Origin: Firmicutes bacterium HGW-Firmicutes-14
GTDB taxonomy: Bacteria; Bacillota; Thermincolia; Thermincolales; UBA2595
Assembly: GCA_002840275.1 (NCBI GenBank)
Contig: PHAB01000029.1
Coordinates: forward strand, 1-46,920
Direction: 5' to 3'
DNA: 46,920 nucleotides
In this document: one piece after another, positions 9,323 through 16,812 of the stretch
Layout of the letters: every line of letters starts with the position of its first letter
Position numbering within the stretch: the stretch's first letter is position 1
Program-made: the position numbers and the translations under genes
Notes under the pieces: generated by a model
The model's input: the letters and a program-made list of their open reading frames with translations, nothing else
The model's database searches: none
What the model was told of the DNA's origin: nothing

Positions 9323-9550
9323 ATGGTCATTGCTGTTCCCGATTCGAGAGATGAGGAGTTCAGAAAGATTATCGATCAGGTTGCAGAAATTTGCCTGAGC
9401 AAAGAATTTGATGACCTGAGAAGAGAACTTGAGACCATTTATGAAAACAACAATATTAAAAATGCATTATTGACCGCATTTCAGGACGCCTTATACTCTA
9501 TTCTTGCCGAAAAGGAAGAGGCAAGAAAAAGCAGGATGCTCATTTACTAA
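9323..9550 (+). CDS. Small hypothetical helical protein (75 aa)
   Basis: I do not recognise this protein. It is predicted to be mostly helical and acidic, with no membrane segment and no visible DNA-binding motif. AAAGGAGG lies 8 bases before the ATG and a good promoter lies upstream, so it is probably a real gene. It precedes a second small basic gene by 21 bases in the same direction. The acidic-then-basic pairing recalls toxin-antitoxin modules, but nothing else supports that. Confidence 0.7.
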   Translation: MVIAVPDSRDEEFRKIIDQVAEICLSKEFDDLRRELETIYENNNIKNALLTAFQDALYSILAEKEEARKSRMLIY

Positions 9551-9571
9551 ACAGTAGGGGAACGGTCCATC

Positions 9572-9793
9572 ATGCGGGTAATAATTACGGAACACGCCCG
9601 AAAGCGCCTGAAGGATTTGCGCCAGGAGAAGATTAACACGGCTGATATAATAAATGCGGCCAGAGAGATTCCCGGTAAAATCCCCACAGCTACCAGGTTC
9701 AGGGGATTTTTCGCCAAATCCGGGCGGGTGTTTGACATAGTTGCTAAGGACATCCCCGGTGGACGGCTTGTTATAACGGTTATAGGGAAATGA
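9572..9793 (+). CDS. Small basic protein, DUF4258-like
   Basis: This 73-residue protein begins with a strand and then a His-Ala-Arg-Lys-Arg-Leu helix. It continues with an 'IINAAREIPGK' segment and ends in strands rich in Val and Gly (GRVFDIVAKDIPGGRLVITV). This order resembles DUF4258/RelE-like small proteins, an assignment by resemblance only. GGGGAACGG precedes the ATG. It follows the 75-aa gene by 21 bases, so the two are probably co-expressed. Confidence 0.65.
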   Translation: MRVIITEHARKRLKDLRQEKINTADIINAAREIPGKIPTATRFRGFFAKSGRVFDIVAKDIPGGRLVITVIGK

Positions 9794-9795
9794 GA

Positions 9796-9927
9796 CAAAT
9801 GGTTACAAATAAAAGTTCATAGGAGAAGTATATTACGGGATAGGGTTAAAAACCGTTTCCGTTGATATAAGAACCATTTGCTAGGAAATGCGACTCTCCG
9901 GCGGTTATCTTGGCTTATGGGGATAAG
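9796..9927 (+). ncRNA. Structured 5' leader of rpsO, candidate S15 autoregulatory RNA
   Basis: CAAATGGTT (9796-9804) pairs with AACCATTTG (9872-9880). It encloses a hairpin made of ACGGGA (9835-9840)/TTCCGT (9857-9862) and GGTT/AACC (9844-9847/9851-9854). A further hairpin CTTAT-GGGG-ATAAG (9914-9927) stands just before the SD. Ribosomal protein S15 is known to bind its own mRNA leader in several bacteria. Whether this is such a site is inference. Confidence 0.45.
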
Positions 9928-9947
9928 AAAAAAAGGAGGTGAATTTC

Positions 9948-10217
9948 ATGGTACTGGCTACAGATCAGAAAAAGCAAATTATTGAGAAATATCAACTGCA
10001 CGAATCTGATACAGGTTCTCCGGAAGTTCAGATTGCCATTCTGACCGAAAGGATTAATTATCTTACCGGACACCTGCAAAAACATAAGAAAGACCATCAT
10101 TCCAGGCGCGGTCTTTTGAAGATGGTCGGTCAGAGAAGAGCGATGCTGAATTACCTCAAGCAAAACAACTTTGACCGTTACCGTGAAGTTATTGAAAAGC
10201 TCGGTTTGAGAAGATAA
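9948..10217 (+). CDS. rpsO: 30S ribosomal protein S15
   Basis: S15 is a primary 16S rRNA-binding protein of the 30S platform. The 89-residue length is standard, and the [19 protein letters not shown] and [12 protein letters not shown] segments and the LGLRR end are diagnostic. GGAGGTG lies six bases before the ATG at 9948. The in-frame GTG at 9939 falls inside that SD and is not used. It is followed by a terminator and then pnp, the conserved rpsO-pnp arrangement. Confidence 0.98.
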   Translation: MVLATDQKKQIIEKYQLHESDTGSPEVQIAILTERINYLTGHLQKHKKDHHSRRGLLKMVGQRRAMLNYLKQNNFDRYREVIEKLGLRR

Positions 10218-10230
10218 AGAAAAACCAAGA

Positions 10231-10253
10231 AGCGGGGTAACCCCGCTTTTTTT
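10231..10253 (+). terminator. Intrinsic terminator after rpsO
   Basis: AGCGGGG (10231-10237) pairs with CCCCGCT (10241-10247) across a TAA loop and is followed by a run of T. It may attenuate rather than fully block readthrough into pnp. Confidence 0.85.
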
Positions 10254-10270
10254 CAAGTCATGGTTGTGTA

Positions 10271-10338
10271 TCTTTAACATCGGCAGGAGGAAATACTAAG
10301 TTTAATGTCGAAATCCCATTCTCGGTTAATGTTAAAGA
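10271..10338 (+). promoter_or_regulatory. Long-range stem in the pnp leader
   Basis: TCTTTAACAT (10271-10280) is the exact reverse complement of ATGTTAAAGA (10329-10338), closing a 48-base loop in the untranslated region before pnp. In E. coli the pnp leader forms a long duplex that RNase III cleaves for autocontrol. A similar role here is only an analogy. Confidence 0.4.
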
Positions 10339-10372
10339 AATAAATAGCAAAAAGGAGTTGAACTGGTCCTTT

Positions 10373-12520
10373 ATGAACCAAAAGAGTGCTTTTGTGCGCA
10401 GCCTGCCGGTTGGAGGCAGGGAAATGTTAATTGAAACCGGACGCCTGGCAAAACAGGCCGGCGGGTCTGTCCTGGTCAGGTATGGGGACACGGTTGTCCT
10501 TGTTACGGCTACCAGGTCAGATGAGCCCAGGGAAGGAACGGATTTTTTCCCTCTGACCGTTGATTTCGAGGAGCGGCTATATGCAGTGGGAAGGATTCCC
10601 GGAGGTTTTATCAAACGTGAAGGCCGGCCAACTGAGAAGGCCACTTTGTCTGCCCGGTTGATAGACAGGCCTGTAAGGCCGCTGTTCCCAAAGGGTTACA
10701 GGAATGATGTACATGTTGTGGCTACAATCCTCTCTGTTGATCAGGATAATCCCCAGGATGTGATTGCCATAATTGGCGCTTCTGCGGCTCTTACCCTGTC
10801 GGACATTCCGTTCCAGGGTCCTATAGGAGCTGTTGTGGTTGGCAGGGTGGACGGGAAATTCATTATCAATCCTACCCTGGCCCAGTCAGAGCTTAGTGAC
10901 CTTCACCTTACAGTTGCGGGAACCAGGGATGCGGTTATCATGGTTGAAGCAGCAGCAAAGGAAGTTCCCGAAGCTGTAATACTTGATGCCATAATGTATG
11001 GGCATGAGGAAATTAAAAAGATTGTTGATTTCATTTCAGAATTTAGGGCAGCAGCCCTGCAGGCGGGACTGGCCAAACCGGATTATGATTACAGGCTTTT
11101 CCTGACAGACGGGGAAATAGAGGCAGAAGTAAGGGAATATGCAATGCCCAGGGCTGAAGCAGCAATCAGGGAATGTATTGAAAAAAGGCTTGGCAAACAA
11201 CAAAGGGAAACAATGTTTAAAAACCTGAAGGAAGAGATTAAACTGCATTTTGCCGGTACAAAATTCCCTGAAGATGAACAGCTGAAACATGTAGGGAACA
11301 CCATGGACAAGCTGGAAAAAGAGATGATGCGCCGGTTTATAATTGAAGAAGGGGTGCGTATTGACGGAAGGGCTCTGGATGAGGTGAGACCTATTTCGGT
11401 AGATGTTTCTGTGCTTCCCAGGACTCACGGGACCGGCCTGTTTACCAGGGGCCAGACCCAGATTCTGAGTGTCGTAACCCTGGGGGCTGTGGGTGATGAG
11501 CAGATTCTTGACGGTCTTGGTGTAGAAGAATCAAAACGATATATGCACCATTATAATTTCCCTCCGTACAGTGTGGGGGAAGCCAGGTTTATGAGAGGCC
11601 CGGGCAGGCGTGAAATAGGCCACGGCGCCCTTGCTGAACGTGCCCTAGAACCGATGATCCCGCCTGAAGAGGATTTTCCGTATACTATCAGGGTAGTATC
11701 TGAAGCCCTTGAATCAAACGGTTCAACATCGATGGGCAGTGTCTGTGGTTCAACCCTGGCCCTGATGGATGCAGGAGTACCCATTAAATCACCTGTAGCG
11801 GGAGTGGCCATGGGCCTTATAAAAGAAGAGGACAAGTTTGTGGTCCTGACAGATATTCAGGGAGTAGAAGACCACTTGGGGGATATGGATTTCAAAGTGG
11901 CCGGGACGAAGAATGGAGTTACCGCAATCCAAATGGATATCAAAATATCAGGTATAGACAGGGCTGTCCTGAGCGCTGCTCTCGATCAGGCCCATAAAGG
12001 CAGGATGCACATAATGGGCAAAATGCTGGACGTAATCGCCGAACCCAGACCTGAACTGTCGCCGTTTGCGCCAAGGATTATCACCACCACCATCGATCCT
12101 GATAAGATCCGTAATGTTATTGGACCAGGTGGTAAGACAATCAAGAAAATAATCGATGAAACAGGAGTCAAGATCGATATCGAGGATGATGGCCGGGTAT
12201 TTATCGCAGCCGTGGACGGTGAAGCAGGCAAGAGGGCTCTGGAGATAATAGAGAGCCTGACTGCTGATGTGGAGGTTGGCAAGATTTATCTTGGCAAAGT
12301 GGTCAAGCTAATGGATTTTGGCGCATTTGTCGAAGTCCTGCCTGGCAAGGAAGGGCTGGTCCATATTTCCCAGCTGGCTGAACAAAGGGTTGGTAAGGTC
12401 GAAGACGTTGTTTCCGTGGGAGACGAAATAATGGTTAAGGTAGTCAAAATAGATGAACACGGCAGGATCAACCTGTCCCGCAAAGAAGCTATTCGGGCCC
12501 AGCAGGCAACAGATAAGTAA
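10373..12520 (+). CDS. pnp: Polyribonucleotide nucleotidyltransferase (PNPase)
   Basis: PNPase degrades RNA 3' to 5' using phosphate and acts in the RNA degradosome. The 715-residue protein has two RNase PH-like domains (about 10-230 and 315-545), the linking helical domain, a KH domain near 555-615 with [12 protein letters not shown], and a C-terminal S1 domain (about 620-695) with [17 protein letters not shown]. The ATG at 10373 is used. The AAGGAG at 10352-10357 is 15 bases upstream, a rather long spacing, and abuts an in-frame TTG (10358), so the start has some doubt. Confidence 0.95.
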   Translation: MNQKSAFVRSLPVGGREMLIETGRLAKQAGGSVLVRYGDTVVLVTATRSDEPREGTDFFPLTVDFEERLYAVGRIPGGFIKREGRPTEKATLSARLIDRPVRPLFPKGYRNDVHVVATILSVDQDNPQDVIAIIGASAALTLSDIPFQGPIGAVVVGRVDGKFIINPTLAQSELSDLHLTVAGTRDAVIMVEAAAKEVPEAVILDAIMYGHEEIKKIVDFISEFRAAALQAGLAKPDYDYRLFLTDGEIEAEVREYAMPRAEAAIRECIEKRLGKQQRETMFKNLKEEIKLHFAGTKFPEDEQLKHVGNTMDKLEKEMMRRFIIEEGVRIDGRALDEVRPISVDVSVLPRTHGTGLFTRGQTQILSVVTLGAVGDEQILDGLGVEESKRYMHHYNFPPYSVGEARFMRGPGRREIGHGALAERALEPMIPPEEDFPYTIRVVSEALESNGSTSMGSVCGSTLALMDAGVPIKSPVAGVAMGLIKEEDKFVVLTDIQGVEDHLGDMDFKVAGTKNGVTAIQMDIKISGIDRAVLSAALDQAHKGRMHIMGKMLDVIAEPRPELSPFAPRIITTTIDPDKIRNVIGPGGKTIKKIIDETGVKIDIEDDGRVFIAAVDGEAGKRALEIIESLTADVEVGKIYLGKVVKLMDFGAFVEVLPGKEGLVHISQLAEQRVGKVEDVVSVGDEIMVKVVKIDEHGRINLSRKEAIRAQQATDK

Positions 12521-12524
12521 GGGA

Positions 12525-12553
12525 AAAAACCGATGAATATCGGTTTTTCTTTT
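12525..12553 (+). terminator. Intrinsic terminator after pnp
   Basis: AAAAACCGAT (12525-12534) pairs with ATCGGTTTTT (12539-12548) around a GAAT loop, followed by CTTTT. Confidence 0.85.
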
Positions 12554-12582
12554 ATACTATGGGAGATGGGGGGTATGACTGC

Positions 12583-13425
12583 ATGAGACTGGGGATTCAT
12601 ACATCGATAAGCGGGGGATTTGACAAGGCTGTCAAACGCCTGGCAGAACTGGAGTGCAATGCCTGCCAGGTGTTTTCCCGAAGCCCAAGGGGCGGTAAAG
12701 CGCGGAACCTGAGTGAAAAAGAGACTGAACGGTTCAGGGAACTCTGTGAAAAATATGATATCGACCCGGTGGTTGTGCATATACCTTATATACTGAACCT
12801 GGCCACTTCTGATGCTGAAATGCATGATTATGCCACATCGATGGTGAAGGAAGACATTCTTAGGGCTAATGCTCTTGGGGCCCGCTACCTGGTCCTGCAC
12901 ATGGGCAGTCACAGGGGTGCAGGCATCGAAAAGGGGCTTGAACAGGTTGCCCTGGCTCTAAAACATGCTTTGGACGGCTATGCCGGGGAAACAATGCTCC
13001 TGCTTGAAAACACCTCCGGGGCCGGTACCGAGGTAGGGTATAGATTTGAACACCTGGGGCAGGTCCTGAAGGAACTGAAAACTGTCCGGGAGACAGGCAT
13101 TTGTTTTGACACCTGCCACGGTTTTGCTGCCGGTTATGATTTATCTGATTCCAGACATGTTGAAGAAACTGTTCTGGAAATGGACAGGTTGATCGGGCTT
13201 TCCAGGCTGAAACTAATTCATGCCAATGATGCTATGTTTCCGCTGGGATCAAAGAAAGACCGGCATGCTGATATAGCCGCCGGTTATATTGGTGAAAAAG
13301 GCTTTAAGGCCGTTTTGAATCACCGGCAGTTGAAGGATGTTCCTTTAATACTTGAGACACCTGCTGACAGTGACCGGGACTGGGCACGCAACCTCAAAAC
13401 TATTAGAACACTTGTGAATAGATAA
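12583..13425 (+). CDS. nfo: Deoxyribonuclease IV (endonuclease IV, AP endonuclease)
   Basis: Endonuclease IV cuts DNA at abasic sites in base-excision repair and is a TIM barrel with three zinc ions. Recognisable parts are LGIHTSISGG near the start, VVVHIPYILNL, LVLHMGSH, LLLENTSGAG, the ICFDTCHGFAAGYD zinc-binding region, LKLIHANDA and the HADIAAGYIGEKGF stretch. The 280-residue length from the ATG at 12583 is standard. A GGGGGG SD lies nine bases upstream, and the ATG at 12559 lies before that SD. It is not part of the B. subtilis pnp neighbourhood. Spore-formers use Nfo to repair AP sites during germination. Confidence 0.95.
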   Translation: MRLGIHTSISGGFDKAVKRLAELECNACQVFSRSPRGGKARNLSEKETERFRELCEKYDIDPVVVHIPYILNLATSDAEMHDYATSMVKEDILRANALGARYLVLHMGSHRGAGIEKGLEQVALALKHALDGYAGETMLLLENTSGAGTEVGYRFEHLGQVLKELKTVRETGICFDTCHGFAAGYDLSDSRHVEETVLEMDRLIGLSRLKLIHANDAMFPLGSKKDRHADIAAGYIGEKGFKAVLNHRQLKDVPLILETPADSDRDWARNLKTIRTLVNR

Positions 13426-13519
13426 ATACAGGCCGCCAATGGATAAATTAGCCATGGCCGTCTTATCCGGATATAGTTTCAGATAATCAATAATAAATAA
13501 CTGCAGTACTATCTTACTG

Positions 13520-13544
13520 TCCCCGCAAGGGGATTTCTTGTTTT
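13520..13544 (+). terminator. Probable terminator after nfo
   Basis: TCCCC (13520-13524) and GGGGA (13529-13533) form a short stem with a GCAA tetraloop, followed by a T-rich tail to 13544. The stem is short, so strength is uncertain. Confidence 0.5.
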
Positions 13545-13562
13545 AAACGGGTTAGCGAGGGG

Positions 13563-13591
13563 TTGCCTCCCAGGGGGTTTTTTAGTATAAT
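13563..13591 (+). promoter_or_regulatory. Sigma-A-type promoter for the SleB-like gene
   Basis: TTGCCT (13563-13568) and TATAAT (13586-13591) are 17 bases apart. The start codon lies 51 bases downstream. Confidence 0.65.
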
Positions 13592-13641
13592 CGCAGGGCG
13601 TTGTGACAGACTTAAGAAAAAATTGGGAGGAGGGAAGTAAT

Positions 13642-14376
13642 ATGACCTGTAAAAAAACAAGAATGACCCAGTATTTTGTTATTGGTATCCTGGTTATGAT
13701 GATGTTTGCCGCTTTTTACGCTCCGGCAGACACCGGAGACGGCGGCCTGAGAGTGCTGTCCCTGGGCCAGGTGGGCGGTGATGTCCGCAAACTGCAGATC
13801 GAACTGGATAAAAAAGGGTATAATCTCAAACCTTATGATGGCATATATGGATTAAGGACTTTTGAGGCTGTAATGGATTTTCAGCAGAGAAACGGCTTGA
13901 AACCGACAGGAGCGGTCAATAACGAAACAAGGGCAGCTCTTGGTAAAAAGGAAAGCAGCGGAACCATTGCTGCCCGCACGGGTGGAACCAGGCCGCCAGG
14001 CATGCAGGTATCCAGGGGGATATCCAGGGAGGACAGAATAATGCTTGCCCGGATAATTCACGGTGAAGCCCGGGGAGAAGGATTTGAGGGCCAAATCGCC
14101 GTGGCAGCCGTGGTTCTGAACAGGGCTGAATCAGGTCAGTTCCCAGACTCCATCAATGGTGTTATATTTGAGAAAGGGGCCTTTGATGCAGTCAGTGACG
14201 GACAGATATGGTATGATCCTGACGATAAGGCCCTAAAAGCGGCAGAGCTTGCCCTGGCAGGCTATGACCCTACAGGAGGGGCGCTGTATTACTGGAACCC
14301 CGAAACGGCTACCAGCAAATGGGTTTGGTCCAGACCGGTGGTAAAACAGATTGGCGGACATGTTTTTGCCCATTAG
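13642..14376 (+). CDS. sleB: SleB-like cell wall hydrolase with peptidoglycan-binding domain
   Basis: This protein is probably a cortex-lytic transglycosylase of the SleB type, exported and acting on spore or vegetative peptidoglycan. In the 244 aa, residues 10-28 are a hydrophobic signal segment, 38-100 a PG_binding_1 domain (LGQVGGDVRKLQIEL, YDGIYGLRTFEAVMDFQ), and 130-244 the Hydrolase_2 domain with the likely catalytic Glu142 in HGEARGEGFEGQIAVAAVVLN (in two halves) and GALYYWNPETA. The ATG at 13642 has a GGAGGAGGGAAG SD. Upstream in-frame GTG codons are not needed. B. subtilis SleB has the same domain order and about 305 aa. No YpeB partner is seen nearby. Confidence 0.85.
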   Translation: MTCKKTRMTQYFVIGILVMMMFAAFYAPADTGDGGLRVLSLGQVGGDVRKLQIELDKKGYNLKPYDGIYGLRTFEAVMDFQQRNGLKPTGAVNNETRAALGKKESSGTIAARTGGTRPPGMQVSRGISREDRIMLARIIHGEARGEGFEGQIAVAAVVLNRAESGQFPDSINGVIFEKGAFDAVSDGQIWYDPDDKALKAAELALAGYDPTGGALYYWNPETATSKWVWSRPVVKQIGGHVFAH

Positions 14377-14435
14377 ACATGATCAACAGGCTGATTTCAG
14401 ACGCTCTCTGCGGAATACACTGTTTTATTAATTAT

Positions 14436-14500
14436 AGATGGCATCTTTGTTCATAATCGGCGCATGAAGATGTGAACAAATATGCCATCTTATTGTTTTT
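14436..14500 (+). terminator. Long-stem intrinsic terminator after the SleB-like gene
   Basis: AGATGGCAT (14436-14444) and TTTGTTCA (14446-14453) pair with TGAACAAA (14473-14480) and ATGCCATCT (14482-14490). This gives 17 pairs with one mismatch and a 19-base loop, followed by TATTGTTTTT. The rest of the 14377-14708 gap holds only the next promoter. Confidence 0.75.
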
Positions 14501-14641
14501 AAAGGTTTGTCAACTGGCCAACCAGTTGTCCTGCAATTTGGGCAGGATTTCCATTACCCAGCAATTTTATGGATTTCCCTGGATTAATTCTCAGGGGAAA
14601 TGCCCTTATATATGGCAAAAAACCAGAAACTCTTACAGTCA

Positions 14642-14670
14642 TTGTCTGGTTCACCAGCAACCTCTATAAT
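14642..14670 (+). promoter_or_regulatory. Sigma-A-type promoter for the GH18 gene
   Basis: TTGTCT (14642-14647) and TATAAT (14665-14670) are separated by 17 bases, 38 bases before the start codon. Confidence 0.6.
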
Positions 14671-14708
14671 TTTAATAGTATACCACCACAGGAAGAAAGG
14701 AGATGTAA

Positions 14709-15866
14709 ATGAACAAATATACAAATAGAATAATAGCTGCCATCCTTGGTTATATTTTATCTTTGATGATTCTTCTGGTAATAGCCCAGCCTGAACAGGC
14801 CGAGGCAGCCCAAAAGTCCCGCATCAGCGCTGCCAAGGGTAAAGGGGTGCTAAGCCTGGCCCGGAAATGGAACAACAGGTATATCAGAAAATCAGCAAAT
14901 AAATATAAGGACAACAAGGAAATACTAGGGTATTATACGAAGGACTGGCCTACTGATACCCTCTCCCATGATTCTCTTGTCAGAAATGCCGAAAAAATTA
15001 CCGGAATAGCTACATTTTCTTACAAGATAAATGCCTCGGGAAGTCTGGAAGGAGAAACTCCACGACAGGCCCTGGAAGTTGCAAAAGATGAAAACATTGA
15101 AGTCTTAGCCCTTGTTCACAACCTGGATTCCTCGGGATTTAACCGCACCCTCATCCACTCCATATTTTCAAACCCTAAATTGAGTTCAAATGCTATTAAC
15201 AATATATACAAAGTGGTAGATGACAATGGTTTTGACGGTGTGAACATTGATTTTGAAAATATCCCTCCGGGGGATCGGCAGGCCCTCAATGATTTTTTGA
15301 CTGAACTTGCAGAAAAGTTTCGGCCAATGGGTTACATAGTCACCATATCAGTACCGGCAAAGACAGCCGACAGCCCTTCTAACGCGTGGAGCGGCGCTTT
15401 TGATTATGAATACCTGGGCCAGGTGGCTGACAGGATAATGCTCATGACTTATGATGAACATTGGTTCGGGGGCGCTCCGGGACCTGTGGCCTCCAGTCCC
15501 TGGGTAGAGAATGTGGTGAAATACTCTTCCAGTCTTATTCCGAAGGACAAGCTGCTTTTGGGCATTGGCAACTACGGTTATGACTGGGTGGTGGGTAAGG
15601 GAGGTTACAAATCCGTCCCCGCCAAAAACGCCCTGGAACTGGCCGGTAAATACGGTGCAAAAATTATATGGGATGATTACTTCCAGACCCCTTATTTTTA
15701 TTACTGGAAGGCCGGGCAGAAACATGTTGTTTGGTTTGAAAGTGTGGACAGTGCATCCTTTAAGGTTCAAATGGTCGAAAAATATTACCTCAGAGGCATA
15801 GCCGTCTGGCGGTTGGGATTCGAATCATGGGATTTCTTTGATATGGTATCAAATAAGCTAAATTAA
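14709..15866 (+). CDS. Exported glycoside hydrolase family 18 protein (spore-type)
   Basis: The 385-residue protein has an N-terminal signal segment (about 8-33, ending in the Ala-rich QAEAAQ) and a GH18 TIM barrel (about 72-380). Catalytic DGVNIDFE at 176-183 has Glu183 as the proton donor. LALVHN, VTISVPAKT, IMLMTYDEHW and the final RGIAVWRLGFESWDFF strand match the YaaH/YvbX/CwlL type of GH18 found in spore-formers. The likely substrate is peptidoglycan N-acetylglucosaminyl linkages, inferred from relatives. Unlike YaaH it has no LysM repeats. A strong AAAGGAGATG site precedes the ATG. It is a single-gene unit with its own promoter and terminator. Confidence 0.88.
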   Translation: MNKYTNRIIAAILGYILSLMILLVIAQPEQAEAAQKSRISAAKGKGVLSLARKWNNRYIRKSANKYKDNKEILGYYTKDWPTDTLSHDSLVRNAEKITGIATFSYKINASGSLEGETPRQALEVAKDENIEVLALVHNLDSSGFNRTLIHSIFSNPKLSSNAINNIYKVVDDNGFDGVNIDFENIPPGDRQALNDFLTELAEKFRPMGYIVTISVPAKTADSPSNAWSGAFDYEYLGQVADRIMLMTYDEHWFGGAPGPVASSPWVENVVKYSSSLIPKDKLLLGIGNYGYDWVVGKGGYKSVPAKNALELAGKYGAKIIWDDYFQTPYFYYWKAGQKHVVWFESVDSASFKVQMVEKYYLRGIAVWRLGFESWDFFDMVSNKLN

Positions 15867-15871
15867 AGAAT

Positions 15872-15955
15872 AGAATAAAGAAAAGAGGGCAAATGAATCC
15901 TCTGCGGATGCAGTTATCCGCCTGGGGAAAACATTTGCCCTCTTTTCTTTATTCT
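15872..15955 (+). terminator. 24-bp perfect inverted repeat after the GH18 gene
   Basis: The 24 bases at 15872-15895 are the exact reverse complement of 15932-15955. The enclosed loop carries its own 6-bp hairpin (15904-15909/15916-15921). The descending arm is T-rich, so it could act as a terminator, but the stem is much longer than usual. Confidence 0.7.
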
Positions 15956-16065
15956 TATCAAACTCCCCCCGGTGTCATATCTGGATGTAATTGGGCATAT
16001 CTGATATGCATGCTGAATAATATCATTACAAAAACACCTTATAAGCTAAATAGGAGGCGCTGCCC

Positions 16066-16779
16066 GTGAAGGTCTATTATTTTAATTTCAACTTTTTTGT
16101 CAGAAAAATGATAACCGTGCTGCTGGTAATCCTTGCAGTTCTGCTGGCATTTAAGATAGTCCAGTATAATTTGTTTAAGCCCGCAGTGACCCATGTGGAA
16201 CCGATATACCAGGGAAACACAGGGAACAAAAAGATTGCCCTGACCTGTAACGTGGTCTGGGGAGAGGAATTTGTGCCCCGGATGCTGGATGTCCTAAAAA
16301 AAAATGATGTAAAGATGACTTTTTTTATGGGAGGCAAATGGGTAAGAGATTTTCCTGACCTGGCCAGGCAGATTGCCCTGGGCCATGAATTAGGCAACCA
16401 CAGTTACTCTCACCCCCATCCCACCTTTATTTCCAAGAATGAAAACATAGCAGAAATAAAAAAGACTGAACAGGCTGTTTATGAGGTAACCAAAATAAAG
16501 ACTATCCTTTACGCACCTCCTTACGGCGAGTTTAATAACACGGTGCTGGAAGCTGCCGATGACTGTGGATACAGGACCATCCTATGGAGCATTGATACCG
16601 TCGACTGGCAGCGGCCGTCTCCCGATGTGATTGTACGAAGGGTACTGGAAAAAGCTCATAATGGAGCAATCGTCCTCATGCACCCCACCGAACCGACGGT
16701 GAAAGCCCTGCCAACCCTGATAGAGAGTTTGCGGGAACAGGGTTATGAACTCACAACCGTTTCCGAGCTGCTGAACTAA
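16066..16779 (+). CDS. ylxY: Polysaccharide deacetylase-like protein (YlxY-type), catalytic residues degenerate
   Basis: The protein has 237 aa with one N-terminal membrane anchor (about 15-33) and a NodB-type domain. Its place after pnp and before the M16 peptidase matches B. subtilis ylxY. The zinc-site His residues are kept (His112 and His116 in NHSYSHPH), as is a C-terminal IVLMHPT. The usual TFDDG motif reads LTCNVVWG (59-66), so both catalytic or metal-binding Asp positions are replaced, and the RPPYG arginine is Ala in YAPPYG. It may therefore be a non-catalytic or altered member acting on the spore cortex or envelope. GTG start at 16066 with AGGAGG eight bases upstream. Confidence 0.85.
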   Translation: MKVYYFNFNFFVRKMITVLLVILAVLLAFKIVQYNLFKPAVTHVEPIYQGNTGNKKIALTCNVVWGEEFVPRMLDVLKKNDVKMTFFMGGKWVRDFPDLARQIALGHELGNHSYSHPHPTFISKNENIAEIKKTEQAVYEVTKIKTILYAPPYGEFNNTVLEAADDCGYRTILWSIDTVDWQRPSPDVIVRRVLEKAHNGAIVLMHPTEPTVKALPTLIESLREQGYELTTVSELLN

Positions 16780-16812
16780 ATTTAAGAACGCGAAATACAG
16801 GAGAACAGGAGA

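Noticed and set aside
14472-14669. 65-codon ORF upstream of the GH18 gene
   Set aside because: It starts inside the terminator stem, lacks an SD and spans the GH18 promoter.
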